A stretch of 64,000 nt of DNA from Selaginella moellendorffii (taxonomy: Eukaryota > Streptophyta > Lycopodiopsida > Selaginellales > Selaginellaceae), in contig NW_003314293.1 in the NCBI RefSeq assembly GCF_000143415.4, positions 1,198,431 through 1,262,430 of the forward strand. The letters run 5' to 3'. Position 1 is the first letter of the stretch. The number at the start of each line of letters is the position of its first letter. Both the position numbers and the translations under genes were made by a program. Positions 43,241-53,421 of this stretch are shown here, in pieces. A model generated the notes under the pieces. It made no database searches, was not told where the DNA came from, and saw only the letters and a program-made list of their open reading frames with translations.

Positions 43241-43350
43241 GTCTTGGACTCGATCTCAAACTCGGTCCCATCCGATGAACTCTTTATCATTTTGGTCATG
43301 CTTTTGGGGATCCTTTAGCCTATGACACCTCGGGGAGTTGGTTCCTTACA
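43241..43350 (-). repeat. Chromovirus copy 1 5' LTR, part 3 of 3
   Basis: Resumes at the target duplicate GTCTT and ends GTTCCTTACA, giving copy 1 an LTR of about 1.1 kb in three pieces. 43351-43588 beyond it shows nothing recognisable. Confidence 0.9.
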
Positions 43351-43588
43351 TGGTATAGGTTGGTTGCAGCGCAATCATGCCAAGAGTGATTTTGAAGCTT
43401 CTTCCTCTTGTCCTATACTTCTTTATATTTAATCCATTCCTTTCACTTCCATACCTTTTTGTCCTTTTACTTTTACTTTTACTTCCATTACTTTTGTCTC
43501 TATATTACTTCCTCTGATGTTTTAGTCTTGTTCCACTCTTCCCTTTTTTGATCCCTCCAATGATCTTTGTGTTGTAGCAGTTGATTGG

Positions 43589-44130
43589 TGTGAGACACAA
43601 ATCCCAAAGCCCCAAAAGTGGAGCCAAAAGGATGCCACGTGGTAATGGCCAAAGTAGAAGCCAAACAAGCGTAACACGTTTGGACTAAAAGCTCCGACTT
43701 GAAAAGTTTAGAGCAGGAGTGAAACTCTCAACAAAGTGCTCAAGGAACAAGCACGAAGCAAATAATAAATGAGTGTTTAGAAAAGGGACATAAGAGGAAC
43801 AACACATGATATGTGGAAGTGTCAAGATGGACTTAAGATGGAGTTCAAGATGGAGTTCAAAATGGACCCGATATGGAGTCTTAGATGGAGTCTGAGATGG
43901 AATCTGAGAGGGACTCAGAGATGGAGTCCAAGATAAACCTGAAATGGAGTCTGAGATAGAGTCTAAAATGGACCTGAAATGGACCCGAGATAGAGTCTGA
44001 GATGGACTTGAGATGGAGTTCAAGATGGAACCAAGACCAAGTCCGAGCCCGAGCCTGAGTCCAAGCTTGAGTCTGAATACTAATACAGGTTGTTGGGTGA
44101 AAGCCCAAAGCAATCATCCCCCATTTAAAA
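43589..44130 (+). mobile_element. Truncated LARD LTR fragment
   Basis: Starts TGTGAGACACAAATCCC and follows the LARD LTR through a shortened, diverged array to CCCAAAGCAATCATCCCCC, then stops. No target duplication or second LTR is seen; an old fragment. Confidence 0.8.
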
Positions 44131-45862
44131 ATAGTATAGATTTAAATTTTTACTCATAAAAAATAACATTTAATTTATAAATATTCTATATCAATCAGAG
44201 AATACTTTCAATCATTTGAATTAATACAATCATTCTGTTCATTTAGTCTTATACAATTAAAATAATCTCAGGACAGTATTAATATCAGTTAAAATTTATT
44301 TTTTTAATATTAAGATATTTTAGGAATCTAATGAATATTCTCAAGCAAGGATTATTACTTTATTATTGAGACCTTTTGTTGATCAATTTTACTATCTGTA
44401 AATGTTTTTAAGAGTACCAGATTATTAATTTAGAAATGATTGTTTTAGATTTCAAAAGTATTGTCATTCATTACTTAAAGTTATTAGACAGTTTTTGTTT
44501 CTTTATATAAATTTTATTTTCATATTTTTATTGTTCCTATTCTTATATCACTATTTTTCTATTTTTTTATCAATTCCTTTATTAATTTTCTTTATGTTTG
44601 TTTCTGATTTTTAGAATACTCCTAAAATTTTTAACACGACTATTTTGTCATATAAAGAATAAGAACACAATTCTAAATATTAAGCAAAACACTTGAAATA
44701 TTTTGCCCTCCATAAAACAACTGCAATGCTCGTCATCTCTATAAATATAAGTGTCTAGGATATAGGAATAAGTATAGTAATTGCAATTTAGACCCTTGCC
44801 AGATCCACAACATATTTCCAGTATTAATTTCAAACTCCATTGCTGATGCAAGTCTTGCTTGAGCTTTATTACCCACTAGATGAGGATTTTGTGAGTTACC
44901 TCCAACCTCAAGGAGGTAAATTATGTTTATTAGAATTTCAATACATGTTCAATTCTATTTTATAGATCACAGTCACTTAGAGTTTCTAGAATTGGAGGCT
45001 TTGGAAGTCTCTCTGACTATACAGAAGCCATGGCTCAACAAATGCAAGGTGAATCTTCCCCAGAATATCAATATAGGAGGAGGCATAAAAGGAATCAATA
45101 TGTTGATAATGAGGTAAAAGAAAGTTAATTGCATCCTTATATGAAATGAAAAGCTTATTATATATATTAGATTGTCTATGAAAGTGTCAAATGTCAGTGA
45201 CAATGTCAATGTTAGATATCATAATTGCAAATTATCATTCTCACCTATCACCATTATTTTGAAGCACTTATGTGTTGCCATCTCCTCCTTCAACACCTTG
45301 TAAATAATTGTATGTGATATGATAGCACCATCTAGAATAGGTATGTTATCTATAGCTAATATCATTTCATTATAGTTTTTTTTTTTAACAGAGACAATAC
45401 TATAGTATAGTAAAGTAATTCTAGATCTTACATTCCACTATAGGGCGATGGTCCAAAGTTGAGTTGAGTTCATGATTTGAGCACAATTCAGCTCAAGTCA
45501 ATGCTAGATAACATAGTCAACCATAAGTCGTATAAGGAAATGTTAAGTCAGAAAAATGTTATTCTTTGGTGAACTTGAAATTTATGAATTTAAGTATCAA
45601 TGGTTCAGAGAAATTTCTATTTTTTGAATCTTTCTAATGCAATTTATACAATAAAATACTGTATCTAGAATTAGAAATTCATCTGAACCCATAGAAAGTT
45701 TTGGGCTTTCTTGGTCCTAAATAAAAATGGGAATATTGAAGTTCAAAAGAACCTGAAATTTTTATTATACATTTCAATATTTTAACATTTTAACAATTAA
45801 CCAGAAATATATAAATAATTTGAAATATTGATTCACTCGTTCATTCTTTAGGGTTTACAGAG
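44131..45862. other. AT-rich stretch, possible exon remnant
   Basis: Mostly AT-rich with no clear gene. Around 44850 the sequence resembles part of the pseudogene at 48195-49045 (AAGC..GAGCTTTATTGCCCA region). From about 44974 to 45128 a frame following a TTATAG acceptor is open and basic/polar (TEAMAQQMQGESSPEYQY). These look like pieces of decayed genes. Confidence 0.35.
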
Positions 45863-46183
45863 ATGGGAAGCAAAGAAGACAAAAAATCTATAAATAGTTC
45901 TAGCATACAGAAATGTGAGAATGTTAATTTTGTTTCACTACCACTATCTCCATATTACACACCTAGTCCTTATTACCCATCCGGAAATATAAAGACCATT
46001 ATCACTATTGATAAAAATGCTCATGTTACTTTTGAAACAACAGTCAAGAGTAAGAGAAAAGAAGAAATAGATAGCACACGGAAAGCACTAATAAATCTAT
46101 TTTATAAACCTTTCAATGGCTTTTGTAATCCCCTAAAATATTATAAAAACAATTTTTTTTTATATATATCTTATTCCTTTTGA
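45863..46183 (+). CDS. Relative of transposon gene C, 106 aa
   Basis: The protein shares with gene C (22180-22438) the core FVSLPLSPYYTP, a following Thr-rich segment (TIDKNAHVTFETTVKSK) and a Lys/Glu-rich end. The last about 25 residues (Phe/Tyr-rich) probably run past a lost splice site or stop. It sits in an AT-rich island without the 22-bp palindromes, so it belongs to a different or much older element. Function unknown; perhaps a small accessory protein of this transposon group. Confidence 0.45.
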   Translation: MGSKEDKKSINSSSIQKCENVNFVSLPLSPYYTPSPYYPSGNIKTIITIDKNAHVTFETTVKSKRKEEIDSTRKALINLFYKPFNGFCNPLKYYKNNFFLYISYSF

Positions 46184-46550
46184 TATATTTTGTCTTTGCA
46201 AAGAGTATAAGTATGTAGTATATATGATATAGACAAATCAAAGAGTTAAATCTATATATGATTTTGGGATTGAAAGGTAATCTTGCAAAAAGGTATTCTT
46301 ACGTGCCTGTGTGCATTTGCCATTATTATATATGGCAAGCCAGCTATATAAAATAAGGCTACATACTAATTAAATGCTAGTTTTTAGCTTCTGGAACCCT
46401 ATAGCCACTTGTCTCTCATAGTAGGTTGTAATTACTGAGACTAACAATTATGATTCAATATATTGTCATGTCATAATAAAACATCATTCCCGAGATTAAA
46501 ATATAGTATATTAATCAGAAAATTCTTATTGCTGGGAAGTTTAATTCTTC

Positions 46551-47112
46551 TTGTGTGTTGCAATGGTTAAGAAGAAATTTACTTTTGGTCCCGAAGGCCT
46601 CTCATATGAGTCTCCACCTCCATTTCCAATCTCAACCAATAATCCACCTTCACCTTTACGTAACAATCCTTTTTTTCATTTTGAGGGTTATTGTGAGGCT
46701 CTTCTATTTGTGACCTCAACTACAACTGAATAAGAATTCCTTCTTTATGATGTTATTAAAAGAGATGGATTGCCTCTAATGCTCCAAGAGTGATGTCAAT
46801 ATTTTCTTCAAGATTTTGCTCCAAATATGGCAAGAGAGTTTAATGTAGATACATATTATCTTTGGTGTCCTATATGCAACTTTTATTTAAACAAGACAAA
46901 TGGTTTCATGGGTTTGGTTTACTGAGCATTATCGCAAATGCCCAAGAGCGGGTTTGGAATGTGTGCATGCATAGATGTATAAGAAAATCAAGAAAGAAAT
47001 AAAAACACACAACTATTATGATTTCATGGTGGAGAACAATATTTTATTGGTGAACACTGCATCAGTAAGTGCTAAATATGGGATATTTAGGCCACCCTTT
47101 AATATAATGTGA
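46551..47112 (+). pseudogene. Degenerate zinc-finger-like gene, copy 1
   Basis: An open start (Pro/Ser-rich) is followed by interrupted frames resembling DGLPLMLQE, FLQDFAPNMA and YYLWCPICNFYLNKTNGF. It is the diverged twin of 47230-47773. CPIC with a later H-x5-CP arrangement suggests a C2H2-type finger. Several stops make it a pseudogene. Confidence 0.5.
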
Positions 47113-47229
47113 AAGTCATATATAGTTTTTTCAAAAGTTTAATTCTTTATGAGTAAAGTGGAGAATCTTATATTTTTGAGAATGATAGTATTCTAGCATG
47201 TATAAAGATATTATTATATATACAAGTGG

Positions 47230-47773
47230 CTAGAGAAAATGTTATTGCTACTCGCACTTAGCCCCCATGTATTTCATATGAGTCTCCACTTTTGTCTCCA
47301 ACTTCTACCAACATTCCACTCTTCCCTCCACACAACAATCATTGCGAGGTTTTTCCTTTTGTAGCTCAAGTGTGACTGAACAAGAGATCCCTCTTCTAGA
47401 TAATGTTCTAGATGTTACTACTAAAGATGGATTGCCTCATGTGCTTCAAGAGCAATGCCAGATGTTTCTTCAAGATCTTGCTCCAGATATGGCTAAAACT
47501 TTTGAAAGAATGAACACATATTATCTTTAGTGTCCCATCTGCTACTTTTATTTAGATAAAACGGAAGGTTGTATGGGTCTAGAAACTTTTCTAGAACACT
47601 GTCACAACTGCCCAAGAACTGGTGTGGAAGGTTTGCATAAATGGATGTATAAGAAAATTAAGAAAGAGTTAAGAATACATAACCATTATCACTTCATAGT
47701 GAGGAACAATATTCCGTTAGTAAATCCTATATCCAAAAGTGTTGACTATGGTATTTTTAGGCCATCCTACTGA
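47230..47773 (+). pseudogene. Degenerate zinc-finger-like gene, copy 2
   Basis: Better preserved than its upstream twin. The frame reads TKDGLPHVLQEQCQMFLQDL, a TAG at about 47528, then CPICYFYLDKTEGCMGLETF, LEHCHNCPRTGVEG and a basic tail (HKWMYKKIKKELRIHNHYHF). Two Cys pairs and His residues suggest a metal-binding module. I do not recognise the family. Confidence 0.5.
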
Positions 47774-47809
47774 AAATTCTAGCTACTAATAATTCTTACA
47801 CTATGATAT

Positions 47810-48194
47810 TATCCCCCCCCCCCCTCCCTTGCCTTTTTTTTATTAACAAAATTGTATTACCTATAGATAATAAACTCATAATACTTGTAATTATGAAATT
47901 TGACAGAATGACACTAACTCTGTCATCTCTGACACTAATACTGTCTCTATCACTAACACTATCACTGTCACTATCTGCTGAATTGACATTGTCACTGTCA
48001 CAATCATTATCACATTGACATATGACACATCTTTCTCATTGCAAGTGGATGCATTCAATTGTCTTTTAATGTATCATTAATAAATAGATTTTTTATACCA
48101 CTCCTCAATTTACACATTGCATATATTATGCCATGCATACCTAGGAAGACTTTTAGAAAACTAAATATATATTATATATAACTTTTTAAAACAT
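47810..48194. other. Low-complexity spacer
   Basis: A poly-C run (about 47814-47824) and an ACTGTC/ACTAAC microsatellite-like stretch (47930-48010). No gene is evident. Confidence 0.6.
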
Positions 48195-49045
48195 CATAAA
48201 TTACCTCCTAGAAGCAATTGATAGAGAAGGATAAAAACCTCTAAGATGGCGTTTGAAGAACTCATATTTTTCAGTTGCAAACACCGATCTACCAAAGTCA
48301 TATGCTACCTCAACTATCGAACCACTACTTGTTGTGCAATCGATGGCAACACCCCTAATTGGGCAATAAAGCTCAAGTAGGACATGCATTACTGATGGAG
48401 ATCAGAACCGATACCCAAACAATGTGTTGCAGATGTCGTTGTCTACCAGATTTGGTATGATGTCAATAAAGCTTTCATACCCTGGCAAAACCCTTGTAGC
48501 ATGCTCGCTATCACGAAAACCCTCATTTTCCCTTTTGCAGAACACATGGTAGGTCCACATTATAACCTGAATAATAAAACTTTAGAAACAACCAAAACAG
48601 AAGATGATTTCTTACCTTCTTTGGCATGCCTAGGACGCCTTTGGTCTCAACCCTAACACTATCCATGATGCACCCAGAAGAGAACCTCTTGAAGTTGACT
48701 CGAGTTGCATACCTCATAAGGCAGGACATCCAATGGTGGTCATTTGGGAGAATGAAGGCAACTTGATTGGTTGTGTGAAGGAGAATTGCTACCAAAAGGA
48801 ATGCATCCTTTAAGTGGTCTTTAGTTAGGATGTTCCAGCTTAGGACATCACTATTAGCATCTAGAAGACCATCTGACATATCAAAGAGTAGGAAGATTGT
48901 GCTCTTGAGCAGTCGCCTATGGATCTTCTGACAAAAGTGCTCCCACTTTTGCTAGATAGCCATATTCTTAGCATCCTCCTCGAAAGATGCCATCAATGAA
49001 TTGTAGGAGCCAATAAAGATCCCAACTTCGCCACGGAATGCCACT
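48195..49045 (-). pseudogene. Degenerate intron-bearing gene, possible methyltransferase-like end
   Basis: On the minus strand an open region (SDGLLDANSDVLSWNIL; HWMSCLMRYATRVNFKRF; SVRVETKGVLGMPKK) is followed by an intron-like GTAAGA...TTCAG. It resumes with WTYHVFCKRENEGFRDSEHA and, after a stop, ends in LLELYCPIRGVAIDCTTSSG then FGRSVFATEKYEFFKRHLRG. The last part looks like a Rossmann-type SAM-binding motif of an adenine methylase (D-x-T-x-x-G-S, then GR...E). This is a by-eye resemblance, not an identification. Stops near 48950 and 48395 show decay. Confidence 0.4.
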
Positions 49046-49257
49046 AGAGAAATAGGGCGAATCTAGGGGAGGCTCAAGGGTATATTAAAGCATGTTAGGG
49101 TAAGGGACTTAACCTACCCTAGGGCTCACAGTGGAGCGGCGGCACAGTGGAGCTTTTGAGGTAGCTCGGGGGTGGTTGGGTGGTGAGGAACCTCAAGAGG
49201 TGGCATAGCATAGTCTAGGGCGACTAGATCTTTGTCTTTTTGTGCCGGATCATAACA
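49046..49257 (+). repeat. End of the 5' LTR of family-1 gypsy copy 2
   Basis: Ends GGATCATAACA immediately before a primer site TTGGTATCAGAGG (49258-49270). The LTR start is not evident, so it is probably truncated by the AT-rich island. Confidence 0.5.
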
Positions 49258-52200
49258 TTGGTATCAGAGGAGTTGGTTGTGATGGCCGACCAAGCTGAAC
49301 GCTAGAATCCTAATGTCAATGGTGGTGCCGACGATGGTGCCGACGAAGCTGCGGAGATTTGGACCATTCAAGATGTGGTTCATGAGCTGCGAGCCCTTAA
49401 CCGAAATCAGCAAGAGATGCAAGACGAGATGCATCGCATGATGGATACCATGCGTGGGCGTGTTGAGGCACTCGAGGCTGGACGGGGTAGCGCTCCAAGT
49501 AAGCCTTCTTTGGTAGATCGACTCAAGATTCCAACTTTTTCCGATGATGGTGGTGTGGACGAGTGTCTCACTTGGCTAGCCAATGTGAAGAAGTTCTTGG
49601 CTGCTAGAGGAACTCCCGATGCAGAGGCTTTAGTGGCTATTCCGATGGTTTTGCGTGATGCAGGTCTTCGATGGTGGAATTGGCTTGAGGAGTCCCGTGT
49701 TGCGGATAAGAAACCACCAGTGTCTACCATGGATGAATTTGAGGCTGCTTTCCATTTACATTTTGCCCCTCATTACGATGTGGAGAATGCTCGTACGAAA
49801 CTTCGACATTTCCAGCAAGGGAAAATGACACTCGGGGACTATATTGAGAAGCTTACTCGCTTGATTAGTCGTGTTCCAATGAAGGATCCAGATCAGAACA
49901 AGTCCTACTTCATTGATGGCCTACATAGTGAGAGCATGCGGCAACACTTGCGTCATTCTCAGCCTACAAAGAGTTTGGAGGAGCTCTTTGATGCAGCTCG
50001 TCGACTTGACAATGATAAGCACAAGTCTCGCAAGCGTTCGCGGAGTCCTTCTGTCGAGAATCGTCGTGATGATCGCCGTGGACACAAGGATGGGAACAAG
50101 CATCACAAGTTGAAGTCGATGGTGACTACTTCAAATGCAAAGGGAAGAAGCAGAAGTTCTTTGTGAAGAATTATCGATAGGGTTGTCATAATTGCGGCGA
50201 ACTTGGACACTACAAGGCTGATTGTCCGTAGTTGAAGAACAAGCAGTAGGACAAGAAGAATGGCCAATCTTCTTCTCACGGTAAGTCAGATACTAAAAAG
50301 TTGCAAGCTTTGCAGTGTGAGGATGAGGAGAACGACCATTCTGATTGGAGGAAGCGACTTTCGATCGTTGCTCGTCAACTCAACTGTGTGTGGAACAAGA
50401 TGGAGCTCGAGGATACGCGTGAATCAGCTTTAATGCTGGAGGGCGTGTTCCGTGGCGATCCAGTGCGGATTTTACTGGATAGTGGGAGCAATGACAACTT
50501 TGTTTCGGCAAAGTTTGTTGCGGAGCATAGCCTGGTCACACGCAGCGTTCTTCCATACACAGTGGAAGGTGCAGCTACCTCTACTCAACATTTCGATGCT
50601 TGTGTCGAGGGGCTGGAAGTGTTGGTTGGCAAAACCACACTTGTAGAGACTTTTTATCTCGTGGATATCCATTATGTGGATCTTATTCTCGGGATGCCAT
50701 GGTTGGTGAAGGTGGATCCAGAGATAAAGTGGAGTATTAAGCATATCTCGCTAGAGTATGGTGGCGTTAAAGATGTGTGGTTTAGCGAGGGCGTTCAACC
50801 ACCAATTGTTATGCTCTCTGCTACATCTTTGAAGCAGGCTTGTCGTAATGGAAAAGCACTTTCGAGTTACTTGCTGTTTGTTTGTGACTTGGGGGACCAA
50901 GGCACGTGTGGGGGAGAAGCAGCAGTACGGGATGTACTGGACGAGTTTTCTGATGTTTTTCCATCTGAACTTCCTCATGGATTGCCTCCGTTACGAGGTG
51001 TGGAGCATGGGATTACATTGGAGCCGGGGACGCGACCAATTTACCGGCGTCCATTTTGGTTAAGTTATGCGGAGGAGCAAGAAGTTCAACGACAAGTCAA
51101 GGAGTTACTTGAGTTTGGATTCATTCAGCCAAGTAAGTCTCCATTTGGTGCTCCGGTCTTGCTTGTGAAGAAGAAGGATGGTTCAATGCGGATGTGTATT
51201 GACTACCGCGCTTTGAACAAGAAGACAGTAAAGGATAAGATGCCGATGCCACGTGTGGATGATATCTTGGACAAGCTTGGTGAAGCACAAGTGTTTACCA
51301 AGATTCGGACATTTTGAGTTTATAGTTATGCCGTTTGGTTTGACGAATGCACCGGCCACATTTATTCGGTTGATGACGGAGGTATTTGGGAGTTATCTTC
51401 ACGAGTTTGTGGAGATTTTCTTGGACGATATTCTTGTTTTTAGCAAGAATATGGAGGAGCATAGGGTGCATTTGCGCAAAGTTCTTTTGTTACTCCGAGA
51501 CAGCAAACTTTATGCGAAGAAGAGCAAATGTGAATTTGCAAAGTCGGAGGTGGAATATCTAGGCCATATTGTGACATCTAAGGGTGTCAAGACAGATCCA
51601 AGGAAGGTGGCTATGGTGGAAAACTGGCCTACACCGACTACGGTGGCCGAGTTGCGTAGTTTTCTTGGTATGGCTAGTTACTACCGACGTTTCCAGCATA
51701 AGTTTGCAGAGGTGGCTATTCTTTTGACGCAATTGTTACGCAAGAATGTGCCATTCGAGTGGAAGAAGCCACAAGAGGAGAGTTTTGTGGCCCTGAAGCG
51801 ATTGTTGAGTGAGACTCTAGTGCTTCACATTGCTGATCCATCAAAACCTTACGAGGTGACATGCGATGCAAGTGGTTATGCACTGGGAGGAGTTCTCATG
51901 CAAGAGGGACAACCTATTGCATATGAGAGTCGAATTTTGAATTCTGCGGAGCAACGCTATTCCACATATGAGCAAGAGTTACTCTCTATTGTTCATGCTT
52001 TGCGGACATGGCGGCACTATCTTTATGGTGCAGTGTTCGTGGTATTGACAGATCACAAACCACTTGTGTATCTTTTCACATAGAAGGAGTTGAACACTAG
52101 GCAAGCTCGTTGGATGGTCAAACTCATGGAGTTTGGGGAGTTTCCTATTGAGCATTGTCCGGGAAAATCAAATATGGTGGCAGATGCGTTATCTCGTGTT

Positions 52201-53005
52201 CGTCATGTGACGACGTTACAAACACGATTTTGTCATCATTTGAGTAAGGTGGTCAGCGAGTTTGGGCAGTTGGTTGAGCATGCTCAGGCTCAGGATGCTG
52301 AGGTGGCCTCTTTGCGAGACCAAATGGAAGCTCCTTTCTCATTGGTGGATGGGATTCTCTACTACAATGGCCGTGTATATTTGCCACGGGTGGATGCATT
52401 AATTACTCAAGTTTTATTCCACTATCATGATCGTCCAGAGGCCGGTCATTTTGGGGGGAAGAAGACGTATGAGTTGATTAAGCGCAACTTTTATTGGAGG
52501 AATATGAAGGCTGATATCCTCAAGTATTGTAAATCATGTGAGCTTTGTCAGCGGGTTAAGGTGCCACGGGAGAAGCTGGGGGGACTTTTGCAACCTTTAC
52601 CTATTCCTCAAAGCCGTTGGTGTAGTATCTCTATGGACTTCATCACTTGTTTGCCACGAACACAGAGGCAAAAGGAGCAAGTATGGGTCATAGTGGATTG
52701 GTTGACGAAGTATGTATGGTTGTTGGCTCTTCGGAAGACTGTCATTGCCTCAGACTTGGCTGCGGTTTACTTGGAGAAGGTTTTTCCTGATTTTGGTTTG
52801 CCGGAGGATATCATTAGTGATCGAGATTCAAAGTTCACTAATGGATTTTGGAAAAGCTTTGCAAAGGCTATGCAAGTGACTTTGAAACTCTCGAGTGGAG
52901 ATCATCCTCAGATGGATGGGCAAACCAAGCGTGTGAATCAGGTGGTGGAGGATATGCTACGTTGTAGCATTGGTCAAAGGCAAGGACAATGGGATCTATA
53001 TCTAA
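49258..53005 (+). pseudogene. gag-pol: Ty3/gypsy gag-pol, family 1, interrupted by the transposon
   Basis: Gag starts in the region of 49280-49375 (coiled-coil-like NRNQQEMQDEMHRMMDTM; WNWLEESRVADKK). A CCHC knuckle follows (CHNCGELGHYKADC, about 50185-50226), then protease ([12 protein letters not shown]), RT ([21 protein letters not shown]), RNase H and integrase up to DHPQMDGQTKRVNQVVEDM. Damage: a frameshift near 50115; TAG stops at about 50177, 50228 and 50249; about 70 bp deleted at 51300, removing the RT segment after VFTK; and a TAG at 52081. The DNA transposon then inserted at 53006 within the integrase sequence. The rest should reappear beyond the window. Confidence 0.9.
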
Positions 53006-53421
53006 GCTCTATTTCGTTAAAGTGGGAATTGTCATTATCCCACTTGTAAAATAAGGTTTCCAAACCTTTATATAGTATATAAATATAACAAAATTCAACT
53101 GCATTGAGGCACATGCCATTTTATTTTAAACAAGGAAATGTCTACTCAATCACTTCTCACTGCTTCACCTCTCTCTTCTCCTTGTCATCGTCGTCCAATT
53201 TCTTTCCATCCTTTTAATATTGGCTCAGTTGCTCCGAGTCTAGGTGGAGCCCAAGTCCCCATTCAATCTTTACTTTCCCCTTATTAATAAAACAACTTCG
53301 TAGACTTCCAATAACATGCTGTAAATGCAAATCCTCTCAAAGAATTGTCTTTTAATATTAATACAATGGCATGGAACCCCATGCCATAATAAGTTACATT
53401 TTTAAATAAATACATGCCATC

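Noticed and set aside
47814-48020. CRISPR-like or regulatory repeat array in the ACTGTC/ACTAAC stretch
   Set aside because: It is an irregular microsatellite without spacers, next to a poly-C run, in eukaryotic DNA.
49258-53005. TAG read as glutamine (non-standard genetic code)
   Set aside because: Many stops replace Gln codons, but the 1022-codon gene A and the 1304-codon chromovirus frame contain many Gln and no TAG. Cytosine deamination explains the pattern.
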